Assembly: GCF_000143415.4 (NCBI RefSeq)
Contig: NW_003314369.1
Location: 1 to 64,000 of the forward strand
Direction: 5' to 3'
Length of the DNA stretch: 64,000 nt
Origin: Selaginella moellendorffii
Lineage: Eukaryota; Streptophyta; Lycopodiopsida; Selaginellales; Selaginellaceae
The translations under genes and the position numbers were made by a program. Shown here piece after piece: positions 9,951 to 20,598 of this stretch. Within the stretch, counting starts at the first letter, position 1, and every line of letters begins with the position of its first letter. The notes under the pieces are model-generated. The model worked only from the letters and a program-made list of their open reading frames with translations. It did no database searches and was not told where the DNA came from.

Positions 9951-11374
9951 ATGGCAAAGGCAAGGCGAAAGCGAACCAAGGCGGAGACGGAACCTCCTCC
10001 AGAGCTGGAGCCTCCGGTCGAACGAGAGGCTATGGATGAGGAATCCTTGCATGAGGAGGACTCCAGTGAGGAAACTTCCAAACAGGAGTCCGGTGGCGAG
10101 GTTCGGTCGTCCAAGGCTCGATTGGATATGCTAGAAGGACAGTTGGCACAGACCAATGCCCTGCTGGAGACTCTCGTATGCATGACGAGAAGTGGAAGAA
10201 AAAGCGAAAGACTGCGGATGTTGGCAGCGTAGAAGGTGCGGACCATTTGGTAGGGACTGAGGCAGAACCAAACAAGGTTGAACAGACTGAAGTGGAATCA
10301 GTCCCTCAGGCAGTTCCCAAGTACAAACCAAAGCCCCCACCGGTCTTCAAGGGAGTGAATGACTATAAGGTGGTGGAGGATTGGTTTTACAATATGGAGG
10401 ACTACTTCCGAGCGTTGCAATTACCAAGCTCACAGAAGGTCCCATGTGCAAAACCATACTTGGCAGATAATGCCAAGTCTTGGTGGAGAACAACAGAGGC
10501 CAACGAAGGACCGGTGGCCACTTGGGACATGATGAAGGCGAGGATCCGCGCGACTTACATTCCTCCGAATGCTACTCTGCATCTAAGAGACGAGTTGAGT
10601 AGGCTGAAGCAGACCGAAACCATTCAGGAGTATGTGAATGGGTTTATGGCAAAGAGGATACTTATCACGGACATGGGGTATATGGATGCGTTCCATGCCT
10701 TCATATTGGGCTTGCAAACCTGGGCTCGAAGCGAGGTGATGCGTTGGAACCCGACCAATTACAAAGAAGCGTTGGATGTGGCTATCAAGGTGCATTTCAA
10801 CAATAACCTGCGAAAGGGGAACACGACGGGGCCGGGGTCCATGTTTAACAAAGGGGCCAAACCAAGGGGAACATATAGCAAGAGGAAATTCAAGAAGAGT
10901 TTCTCTAAGAATGAGTCCTCAGGGTTCCGGAAAGGCAAATCCGGTGGCCAGCGAGCAAGTACGTGGGGGAGTCAAGCAAAAAGAGACAAACCCACGGATA
11001 AGAAGGTCAAGTCGTTTAGTAGCATGGGAAACAACGTATGTTACAACTGCGGTGAAGCGGGACACTTTTCGAGGGAATGTCCCTACCCAAAGAAGGCCAG
11101 AGCATATATGGCCATTAAATTGGGTGAAGTCCAAAATGAGGTATGTGATCTAGTCCCTAGCTCAAAGTTACTTATTACACGAGCAACTTTGGTAGAGAGT
11201 CGTTCGCGACATCTACTAGCCCTCCGAGGGAAGCTCGGAGGTAGCTTTGTTAAAATCCTTATTGACACGGGTGTTTCGGATAATTTTGTGGCTACAGACA
11301 TAGTCCGGCAAGCCGGACTAATGGTGCAGCGGCTGAGCGAACCAAGGACTATAGAGTTTGTTCAAGGTAGCTAA
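9951..11374 (+). pseudogene. gag and protease of element B (frameshifted)
   Basis: The ATG at 9951 opens a Glu/Lys-rich N-terminus ending at 10232. A deletion of about 10 bases near 10183, compared with copy B2, shifts the frame, and the main gag continues from 10178. The retrotransposon gag domain includes VVEDWFYNMEDYF and TIQEYVNGFMAKR. A CCHC zinc knuckle (CYNCGEAGHFSREC, about 11039-11080) binds RNA in the capsid. The retropepsin active site follows as ILIDTG at about 11256. The frame ends at TAA 11372-11374, where B2 reads CAA, so the stop arose by C-to-T change. A TGA follows at 11393 where B2 has CGA. Confidence 0.85.
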
Positions 11375-11620
11375 AGCACCGATGAGGTACTTTGACAAGC
11401 GAAAGTCGAAGTAGGGACTTGGAAAGTAGACATGGATTTCACCATGTTGGACATGGCGGGATTTGACGTGATCTTTGGGATGGATTGGTTCAATCGGTTT
11501 GTGGTAGCCCTGCATGGACAAGGTAGGAACCTTGTGGTATTAGCAAATGCCCAAGGAAGAAGATCCAGGGTGGAGGCCCAGGATCTAAAGGTAGGGCAAT
11601 GCAAGGCCAAAGATTCGTGC

Positions 11621-11792
11621 CTAAATGTAGCGCACCTTATCTCTCTCCCCTTAAGCCAACTGGAAAAGGGGCAATTGCTTGATGAGAAAGCCCTTAGTGG
11701 CTATTTTATCCCCATTTATCCCCCAAGGTTCCAAGGATCCACGGCGACAGTATATCCAAATCTCATCCCATGATCATATGCGCTACACTAAA
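11621..11792. mobile_element. 162-bp mini-LTR-like insertion with CTAAA target duplication
   Basis: CTAAA at 11621-11625 and 11788-11792 flank a 162-bp segment (11626-11787) with perfect 9-bp inverted ends, TGTAGCGCA and TGCGCTACA. Copy B2 has the empty site with a single CTAAA near 42880. TG...CA ends plus a 5-bp TSD indicate integrase-mediated insertion, most likely a solo LTR of a tiny (TRIM-like) retrotransposon. Its last 9 bases equal the LTR end of element D. It has no coding capacity and breaks the B polyprotein between protease and RT. Confidence 0.85.
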
Positions 11793-13764
11793 CCTGGTGT
11801 CCACGAGAGGACAACTCACTAAAGGGATAAAGGTTGCATTTTTGTGCTTACTCTCGGTGAGAAGTGACAAAAAGACAGAAACGGAAGAAGTACCTTTAGT
11901 GATCCAGCGGGTGTTGGACCAATTCTAGAATACCATGCCGGAGGAGGAGCTACCGGCGGGGTTGCCCCCCGCACGACCGATAGAACATAAGATTGAGCTG
12001 GTCGAGGGTGCTGAGGCGGTGGTTCGTCCACCCTATCGTTTGAACGAAAAAAAACTTGCGGAGCTCAAGCGCCAACTAGAGGAGTTGGTGGACAAAGGGT
12101 ATGTTAGGTTGAGCAAATCACCGTATGGGGCACCGGTGCTATTTGTGAAAAAGAAAGATGGATCTATGCGCATGTGCATAGACTATCTGTTGCTTAAAAA
12201 AAATATACAAAGAAGAACAAGTACCCTTTGCCAAGGATTGAGGACCTGTTCAATAGGTTGGGAAAGGCAAAATACTTCTAGAGGATTGACCTTAGGTCAG
12301 GATACTACCAGATCAGGGTAGCAAAGGAAGATGTCGAGAAGACAACCTGTCGAACGAGGTATGGGAGCTTCGAGTTTTTGGTGATGCCCTTCGGGCAATG
12401 CAATGCGCTGGCAATGTTTTCGGCGTCGATGAACCATATCTTTGTACCCTATCTGGATCACTTTATGGTCGTCTATATTGACGACATCCTAATCTATAGC
12501 GAAACGCTAGAAGAGCATGCCAAACACTTGACGAAGGTGTTTGAGAAACTAAGGAAACACCAGCTGTATGCTAAAGAGAGCAAATGTGACTTTGCTCAGC
12601 AAGAGGTAAAGTTTCTCGGGCATGTGGTGGGCAAGGACGGGCTCAAGGTGGACCCTGAGAAGGTCCAAGCAATCCAGGATTGGGAGCGACCATCGAATGT
12701 ACACAAGTTAAGGGCATTCTTGGGGCTATACAACTACTATCGAAAGTTTATCAGACACTATTCGAGAGTAGCACTACCCTTAACGGACCAAACGGGAAAA
12801 GAGAAGATGGTATGGACAGCAGAATGCGAGGCGGCATTCGTCCACCTCAAGGGGAAGTTGAGGAAGGCTCCTGTGTTAGCGTTACCAGACTTTGGTAAGG
12901 ACTTTGAGGTAGAAACGGATGCTTCAGACTTTGCGTTGGGCACAATTTTGAAACAAGACAACCATCCAGTAGTGTTCTTCTCGAAGAAGTTGGACAAGGC
13001 TCAACGGAAATGGCCTGCCCACGAGAAGGAATTGTTTGCGGTGGTCAAGGCGCTCAAGGAGTAGCGACACTACCTTGGGAGACACTTCAAGGTTTACACG
13101 GACAATGTGGCAACGAAACACTTCTTGTCACAGCCCAATCTGAGAGGGAAACAGGGCCAGTGGGCCAATGCTTTGGCCGAGTTCGATTGCAAGATTTTGT
13201 ACAAGCCTGAAAAGAGCAACATCATGGCAGATGCGCTAAGTCGAAAAGTGAGCTTGAAGTTAGTGATATCCAGCACAACAGCAACCTTTTGGGATGATGT
13301 GCGGACAGCATATGAGAATGGTGGTCTAGCACAAGAAGTGTTGCTGTAGAATCTAAAGGCACAGGAAGCCCACAAAAGAGGTGAGCTGCCAACATAAGAG
13401 AAAATGGGCTATGCAGAACGCAACGGACTCATCTATTACAAGCAAACAAAGGTGTATGTTCCAGAAGGGGAACTAAGGAAGGTAGCCTTAGAAGAGTGTC
13501 ATGACGGACCTCTTGCGGGACATGGCAGAGTGCCCAAGACAATGGGCTTACTCAAAAGGAAGTACCACTGGCCAGATATGGCTAAGGACGTCCAAGACTA
13601 TGTAAAGACATGTCCAACATGTCAGCAGGTCAAAGCCGTGATTAAGGCTAGTGGGGGCTTGTTACAAAGCATCCCAATTCTAGATCGTCCGTGGAAATGT
13701 CTTACGATGGACTTCATCACGGGACTCCCTCCAAGCGAGGGGTTCGATGCGATATTTGTGGTGG
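11793..13764 (+). pseudogene. RT, RNase H and integrase N-terminus of element B
   Basis: RT starts near 11935 ([11 protein letters not shown], then [21 protein letters not shown]). An extra A in a run at about 12195 shifts the frame. The palm resumes at 12378 with VMPFGQCNA and an intact YIDD active site at 12474-12485. The thumb, the tether and RNase H (ETDASDFALG) follow. TAG at 13062-13064 stands where a Trp is expected before RHYLG, and RNase H continues to NIMADALSRK near 13245. TAA at 13395-13397 interrupts the linker. The integrase HHCC finger (CHDGPLAGHG, TCPTCQQVK) and the first catalytic Asp (LTMDFITG) lie at 13404-13764, where the inversion breakpoint is. The stops at 11926, 13062 and 13395 are shared with B2. 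Confidence 0.85.
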
Positions 13765-14382
13765 TCTCACCTCACCACGCCCTAGTATGGGGTCGGGACT
13801 TGAACCCAGCCTTGCTTTACTAGGGGGTTGGGACTCGAACCCAACCTCCATAGAATACGTCTACGGATTCGACATCCCCGCAGGGAGTCGGGCGTAGTTC
13901 CCTACGTCTGGTGGACCTAGCTAACCCATGCTAATTAGCTTACCTTCAGCGTGCCTTCGGGTCCCAACATATGCCATTGCTCAACTTCACAAATATATAC
14001 TTTAATTGAACTTTGCATAAGTACATAGAGTTCTGCCTCGCAGAAATTCCTCCACTAGATCTCGAGCGTTCGCTAGGTTCTCCTCCGGTTCCCATGTTGC
14101 TTCGCAGTGTGGAAATCCTTTCCACTTCACATGGAACTCTCTCACCTCGCATCCTTGTCGCTTGCTCTTGCGCGCATTGAGGATGGCCTCGACTTCGTAT
14201 TCCTCTTCCCCTTGGATAACCTCAGGTAAGGGTCTTAATTGGTCCTTGCGAAGCGGGTCCTCAAAATACGGCTTGAGTAAGTTCACGTGGAACATGGGGT
14301 GCATCTTCCCCATCTCTCAAGGAAGTCGGAGACGGTAAGCCACTTTACTGATTCGAGCCTCAATCTCATAAGGCCCCGCAAA

Positions 14383-14435
14383 CTTGCTTAAGGAACTCAA
14401 GATCAATTCATTTACAGGAATACATGCATTTTTAC
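14383..14435 (-). other. Candidate intron 2 of the B chromovirus (decayed copy)
   Basis: Matches the 52-nt candidate intron at 45535-45586 in B2. The donor AAAG-GTAAAA is kept. The acceptor region reads GCAAG instead of GCAG-G, so the frame would be lost on splicing. Confidence 0.5.
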
Positions 14436-14853
14436 CTTTGGGTCGACTTCTGGCTGATCCCACTTGGTAGCTTGAGGTTCTTGGTGTTCAGCCACACCTT
14501 CTCCCCAGCTTGGAACTCTACGTCCAAGCACTTCTGGTTTGCGTACTTGGTTTGCCTTTATTGAGCCTGTTCCAAGGAATCCCTCACTAGATTCCAAATG
14601 TTGAGTCTTTCCACCGTGAATGCCTCCACTACGGGTAACTCTCCATGATACTCGGCTACACTGAGTTCCACAGGACTTTCAATAGCTCGCCCATTGATGA
14701 CTTCCCATGGACTCACCCCGATGCTCGAATGTGGTGAGTTGTTATAACACATTTTCGCAAGTCCCAAATGACTTACCCAATCGGTCTAGTCTCTTGAGAC
14801 ATAGCATCGCAAATAATCCTTTAGTTGCTTATTCACCCTTTCCGTTTGTTTGT

Positions 14854-14900
14854 CAGTCAAGAAGTGTTAGTGCCATCAAACTTGACTTAATACCCAATAC
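14854..14900 (-). other. Candidate intron 1 of the B chromovirus (decayed copy)
   Basis: Matches the 47-nt candidate intron at 45070-45116 in B2, with the CTAAC branch-like word and the GTATTG donor retained. The terminal AG is TG here, so this copy could not splice at the same site. Confidence 0.55.
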
Positions 14901-14992
14901 TTGTCTGTGGGTGGTAGGCTATGCTAAATTTCAACTTGGTGCGATACTGTTCCAAGAGTGTTCTCCAGAACCTACTGGTGAAGATCTTATCT

Positions 14993-15573
14993 CGATCCGA
15001 GATAATCCGGACCAAAACCAAAACCCGAGTTAGGTGGGACGTGGTAGGAGCTGAAGTTGGGACCACAGTGTGGGAGGCCCTTGGACGGGCGAGATGGGAG
15101 GTATGGCGGGCTTCCGGGGTACAGGCACTCTGGGAGGCTCGGAACCGCAACCACTTCGAAGGGCAGTGCGCTCGGATTTCAGCGATCATGGCGAATTGGT
15201 GGAGGCTCACACTGGCTGCTATCCGCTTGAGGGACACGCTGCTCCAGGAGCATGGGAAAAACAGGGAGGCGCTCACAGCTTGGCAACAACTATGGATTCC
15301 GTGCTACGGGACTGAACACGAGGGGGAGGTCAAGTGGAAATGGAGACCTTCGGACACGGTAGCAAAGGAGGCTCGACGTGGCGATCTGGCACTGGATGCA
15401 CTGCGGAGGCGACGACCACAGCAGCCACGTTTGGAGGGCAGCAATCACTATTAGGTAGAGAATTGCAGGACAGCGTAGTTGAGTGAACAGCGCTAAGGGA
15501 TTCTCGTTTTTTGTATCAGTCCCTAAAGGACTTGGAGAAATGTACATACATGTTGCATCGATCTGAGATAATC
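14993..15573 (+). mobile_element. Probable 5'-truncated LINE inserted in B integrase
   Basis: CGATCCGAGATAATC (14993-15007) and CGATCTGAGATAATC (15559-15573) are a 15-bp target duplication with one mismatch. The uninterrupted site occurs in B2 near 44960-44985. The 551-bp insert (15008-15558) has a plus-strand open frame ending at 15454 with [14 protein letters not shown] and a Trp/Leu-rich helix, resembling the extreme C-terminus of plant LINE ORF2 after its zinc-binding motif. About 100 bp of 3' UTR follow, with no poly(A). Long TSD, 5' truncation and C-terminal coding remnant all fit target-primed reverse transcription. The family is unidentified. Confidence 0.65.
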
Positions 15574-15687
15574 TCTTCTGGCCTTCCCCACACTCGAACC
15601 ACTTGTTCAAAGAGCAGCTTTGCCACACCTTCCGCATCCACTTCCATTGTGGTGGGTATGAAATGTGTCATCTTCGAAAATCGATCC

Positions 15688-15853
15688 GAGTATAGGGACA
15701 CCTATATTCCGTTGTCATGGGCTCTTGGCCGGGGAGGCTAACTTAGGCACACCACTAAGTGGGGGGATGCCCCCGGAGACATGGTCAACAAATCGTAGGA
15801 TAAAAAAGAGACGTTCGATGTGGGCATCGAACTTCTTCTATGGGTGGTGGAGT
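15688..15853 (+). other. 3' internal end of element B with imperfect polypurine tract
   Basis: Collinear with 46202-46377 of B2. It ends in the G-rich GGGTGGTGGAGT at 15842-15853, next to the LTR, in the expected place for the polypurine tract, though it is interrupted by T. Confidence 0.6.
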
Positions 15854-17004
15854 TGTAAAGAACCAACTCGCCAAGGTGTCGTAGGCTAAAGGATCCCCGA
15901 AAGCATGACCAAAATGATAAAGAGTTCATCAGATGTCCAAGACCGACTCTAAGACCGAGTTCGAGATAGAGTCCGGAATCGAGTCCGCAGCCGACTCGAA
16001 GGCCGATTTCGAGACCGAGTTCGAGACCGAGTTTGAGACGGAGTCTGAGATCTGAAATCGGGTCCGAGACCGAGTCTGAGGTCAAGTCCGAGGTCGGGTC
16101 TGAGATCGGGTCCGAGATCGAGTCCGAGAGCGAGTCCGAGACCGAATCCGAAGTCGGATCCGAGATCGAGTCCGAGATCGAGCCAGAGATCGAGTCTAAG
16201 TACTAATACGGGTCAAGGGGTGAAAGCCCAAAGCATGCGTCTCCCAGGGGGGGGGGGGGGGGGCTGCAGGGGGTTCCAAAAGTATAGTAGGGATAGGGAG
16301 GTCCAGGAACCAGTTTTGAAGGAACTCTCCAGTGGGGCTTCCAAACTAACTTAAGGTTGGGACTGGGACCGAGGGGCCTTGGGTGGGAGTGAGCATGGAT
16401 TTGGTTGGTGCCAGAGGGGCCATCCAAGGAAGTGCTCAAGAGCAGCTCCCACTCCCGACAGGGAAACCGATTGCAGTGCTCTCGGCTCATGTGGAGTGGT
16501 GCCCCACTTGAGTACCATGCGGCTCATTGGTCCTCGCCCTTCCTAGGGGCTTGGGCCTTCCTTCGGGATGGAAGTGCGGGGGGGGGGGGTAGAGGTACCC
16601 ATACCGGGCCACTAGACCATGGTGTTTCGCCATGGCGTCCCGAAGCAAATGTTGCACTCAAGACTTGGGATTTAGAGGTTCCCATGATCAAGTCTTGTGG
16701 TACCAAGGGATGTTAGGAACCTGGAAGTTTGGTGTGCTTGGCTGCTTGTGCTTGCGGGGAGTGTAGCCGAACCTTAAGTCCAGTCTAACCCGGGGAGGGG
16801 GATTGGGAGTGATTTGGGAATCCATGGATGGATGGCTAACACTCCATTGCTCGTGCAGTGAGTAGCTGAAACCAAGTAGGACCAAGTAGGAGCTGGTACC
16901 ATAGGCGAGAACCTTGGCAAGGGAACTTAGTAAAAGCCAAGGTAGTGTTGGACGGATAGACGAGGTAAGCTGGCAAATTGGAAAGGAAAAATTTGTGGCT
17001 TACA
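15854..17004 (+). repeat. 3' LTR of element B (1151 bp)
   Basis: Starts TGTAAAGAACC and ends GTGGCTTACA, followed by the TSD CAAAG. It carries the same internal modules as the 5' LTR: hexamer tract 15940-16195, poly(G) at 16247-16263 and the AAAGTATAGTA word. Confidence 0.92.
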
Positions 17005-20000
17005 CAAAGTTGATGAATTTGAATGCATAGCATAGCTCAATCCAGTCTTCATCCAAACAAAGGAGTTGATCTGCTCGATGTTGAGTGGAAGTTAAGCATC
17101 ACTGGACAAAGGATCTACTTCTTCTACAAATACTTGATATGCTGGTAATTGCAGCTGAATGGGGAGCACTGCTTCAAGCCCGTAAACCAGCTTGAATGGT
17201 GTGAAACCACTAGGAAGCTTCTTTATTGTCTTGTAATCCCAGAGAGCATGTGGCAGATAAGTGTTGCCAATAAAGATTGGCCAAGACTCTAAGGTATTAT
17301 CAGTCAGATCCAGTTGAAGTAACTCTAGATGAGCTGCTATACCATCTACTTGTACTTGAAGAATATCCACAAGAGAGATATTATCTAAGGGAGTAATGTT
17401 TTCTTCTTCCAGAACTGAGTCTTGAACTGACATCCAAAGGCCTTGTTTTGCTAGTGCATCTGCCACTGCATTAGACTCTCTAGGTACAGCAACAATATCC
17501 CATCAATCCAACTCAGTGAGGAATGACATCAACTCCCCGTGCAAACGTTGTAAACAGTGACTGAGGACTTTATATGTGCCAGTACTTGTCGGACCAACAG
17601 TTGAGAATCTGATTTAAGGCTCAGCCAATGAACTAGATATTGTAAGGCTCTCCAAACCACCAACAACATTGCCTGATACTCCACTTCATTGGAGGAGGAT
17701 GTAGAAACGACCATTGATATGGAGAAGAGTGTGCCTCCAGTGGGAGATATGAGGACAACACCAATACCACCATGATCCAATAATTGAGAAAATGCTCCAT
17801 CAGAAAATACTCTATACTAGTGGCTCATCTGTATCCACAACACTAGAAACAGTTGTATTAGTGTAACTTGTAACCATACATGAGCTTAGAGTGTCATTAG
17901 AAGTAATACAACTACTAGAAATGTCTACTACACTCAAAACTGGTAAGTTGGCTCTATATCTCACCTTCTCACCCATCATCCATCCTTGAAGTACTGTATC
18001 TTTTGACTCATGTGTCTCACAACCAGCAAAACTGACACCATTGCTGAGTTGAAAGTATCCTTATCAATTGGAACTATGTCTGATGCTTGCAATTGACCTT
18101 CCTATTATATAAGGTGGTGGTTACATTTCCCACTAAAATGTGCATCAAACCTTGATCCCAGAATGTATGAGAAAAAACTCTATCCAGCCACTCTCATCCC
18201 AAAAGTAGTGAATATGACTGAACTGAATCTACCCAGCCATCCTGTGCAAAATCTACTACTAAAATATCAAGTTGAACCTGCGCTCCGTCCACATCATTCA
18301 TTCCAGCTTTAATCAATCCAGCAGGTTTGACCTGATGCTGAGCAAACATCTTAAGGATTGAGTGTTGGAATCGATTGGCAGCTGCTGGTAGATGTGTGTT
18401 GGCATAATATTTGTTCTTGAGCTAGAGTCCATGATTGCTTTAGACACACGTTTGCCATTGATCAGTGGATTGCAATAGAAAGCCCCTAGATCAACTGGAC
18501 ATGAGTGATCCACCACATGGATTCCTGTTTGATGCAGATTACACATCAGATTCTCAGTCATCTACGGGGCTACTCTAGACAAAGAAAGCTGGTCCAAAAG
18601 GCGTGGAGCAATGTGAAGAAGTTGTGCTATGGTGATTGTCGGCCTTAGTAGCTGTAAATCCTCAAGTAAGGAGTATGGTGGCACGAGCAAATGGGCAAGA
18701 TCAATAGCAAATGAAGTTGGTAGTGATTGCAAGGAGTGTAGTGTTTGTGCAAATTTCTTGTCTACCTGAGAGGAACTGATGTTTGGGTCCAAAGTAGCTA
18801 GTCCTAAAACCTGAGCTGTGACTCGACAAGTTAGCAAGCATTCTTGAAAAGGTTCTCTAGCAGCTGCCTGTTGAGATTTTGTAGCCATAAGAACATCCAT
18901 GGATGCTTCCTCTGGTTCTTGAAATAAATCCACCAAAGAGATCTACTCATCTTCCAACATATGACCCTTGACCAATTTCACTGGAAGTAAAGGATCATCT
19001 TGTTGTTTGCATCCTAAATAGGGTGCTATGGTTGGATCCAAAGCATCTGGTTGCTGCAATATGGATCTTTCTCTCCTTATTTATATTTACCCAAGCCCAT
19101 GCCTAATATCCATCCTTGTTTTTGCAACAACTAATATCCCTTGTTATCTTTAGATATTCTTGCTCTCCACGTTGGATCAAGCTCTACCAAACAGATAGAG
19201 TTCTCCACCTATACATGGTTGACCTTGGAAGATGGCAAACTTCTAGCAATTGTAGCTGTCTATGTCAGCATTATTGTGTGATTTGGTAGTGGCCTCAGAG
19301 CATACACTTGAGTTGGCAGAGGAGGAGGAAGTGCCAAGGGCATTGGAGGTGTAGAAATTCGATGTTTTTGCTGCAATTGGAATGCTTGCTGCTTGATGAA
19401 GCATCAATCCTCAGTATGACCTAGCTTACTGCAATAGAAACAAGCAACTGACAATTGATAAAAAGCTGGTGCAACTAGTGCTTGCCAAGCTGGTTGAGCT
19501 GATGAAGGCCACTGAGTTGGAGTGGACCACTGAGGGGAAGCATACCCTAGAGGTGCTGCATTGTGATATTCTTAGGGAAAGCCATGCCCACTACCTTGTG
19601 GACAATAAAAACTCCCAATTTGTAAAATTGGAGCAAATGCAAGCAATATCAACCCTTTGGAGTAGCTAGGCATCATTGCTAGAGTCTCCAAAGGTGTAGA
19701 ACTGACAGTATTGCCAAGAACAGAATCCTGTCCTAGTTGTGTAGCTGCAGCTTTGTAAGGAACTTCTCCTGACTATCAATGATCGTCGTTAAGACCATGG
19801 TTATCATTTTTGTAATATCCTACATGCAGGATTCTAGGGAGATTGACGTGTCTCATTGGATGTTAAAAGCAGATGCAGAGGAAGTGGATCCCATCTCAAT
19901 GAGATACTTGCATTCTTGTGTCTTTGCTTCCACTATTGCCGCTTCAACTGTTGTTGGTTCCTTGTGGTGCACATTCCTAGCCAAGTCAAGATGTAGAGCA

Positions 20001-20593
20001 TCACTATATGCCCGGACCACCTCAAGCTTTTGGCATCAACTCCTTTATCATTACACTTCTGGATATAAGCTTGGAAGTGTTGATTGAACTGCTGCAAGGA
20101 TTCATGCGGCTGCTGACAAAGGAGGTCTAATCCTACCATGACACTATCTTTACTTTCCGAGGTCTCAAACTGTGTCAAGAACAACTTTGTGAGGGTGCCA
20201 AAGTCTGCTGCTTGCTATTGCGACACATTCAACTACCATAATAATGCCTGCCCCAAGAGAGACAATCAGAAATAAGCTGCTTGTGCCTTGTCTAGGATAG
20301 CCATTGCCGCAAGGAATGATTTGATGCTCTCCACATATAGCTGAGGATCTTCTTCAACATCTCCTTTGAATTTGGGTGGGATAGCAACTGTGTGAGCATC
20401 AAGAACGTTCTATCATCTCCTAGCTAGTGTAGGTATAGCACATATCTTCTTCTTTGTTAGCGGCAACTTGCAAATTTCTTGGAATTCTTCTCTGGAGATT
20501 TGAATCCTAGATCACATTTTTGTTGCTAGCACAGAAAATCACTCTCTCCCCATCAGTGTCCCAAGACAGTTCATGAAGATCTTGACTGCATGC
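17005..20593 (-). mobile_element. Degenerate Ty3/gypsy element C lacking RT
   Basis: Minus-strand relic read right to left. Gag has HESLQQFNQHFQAYIQKCND near 20100. A CCHC knuckle lies at about 19400-19445 (CFYCSKLGHTED, a TGA, then Cys). The protease-like segment at 18561-18313 reads IMDSSSRTNIMP, so the expected D-S/T-G triad has become DSS. A second-type RNase H at 17780-17529 (GGIGVVLISPTG, then NEVEYQAML, then LKSDSQLLV) is followed by ADALAKQGL and an integrase part with FKLVYGLEAVLPIQ at about 17160. Reverse transcriptase is missing between protease and RNase H. The extra plant-like RNase H suggests the Tat/Ogre lineage. Its 3' end lies beyond element B at 8570-8744. Confidence 0.75.
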
Positions 20594-20598
20594 ACCTA

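Larger units (their letters stand above)
13765..15687 (-). other. Inverted 3' internal segment of element B
   Basis: Compared with B2 (44850-46201), this stretch is reversed. From right to left it carries integrase core (SKMTHFIPTTMEVDAEGVAK at 15685-15575), then after the LINE-like insertion [24 protein letters not shown], and the GPY block. The chromodomain is at about 14200-14040 (EYEVEAILNARKS, FHVKWKGFPHCEATWEPEENL). The 3' untranslated part with T-arm-like hairpins comes last. Breakpoints lie at 13764/13765 and about 15687/15688, both next to GGTGG/GGTGAG-type sequence. The original order is restored by a single inversion. Confidence 0.88.
8740..17009 (+). mobile_element. Full-length chromovirus B (Ty3/gypsy) with TSD CAAAG
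   Basis: An 8260-bp element (8745-17004) flanked by CAAAG at 8740-8744 and 17005-17009. Order: 5' LTR 8745-9891, initiator-Met PBS, gag, protease, RT, RNase H, integrase and chromodomain, 3' LTR 15854-17004. The chromodomain on integrase marks it as a chromovirus. It sits inside the integrase of element C. It is inactive: frameshifts in gag and RT, several stops, a 162-bp insertion at 11626, an inversion of 13765-15687, and a LINE-like insertion inside the inverted part. A second, 5'-truncated copy (B2) lies at 41.4-47.5 kb. Confidence 0.92.

Noticed and set aside
11626-11787. Classical DNA-transposon MITE
   Set aside because: TG...CA ends with a 5-bp duplication and the same terminus as an LTR element fit an LTR better, though a MITE is not fully excluded.
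13391-13426. A third chromovirus intron at the shared TAA (GTGAGC...ATGCAG)
   Set aside because: Only about 36 nt, shorter than any host intron here, wrong phase after removal, and the AG is absent in B2.
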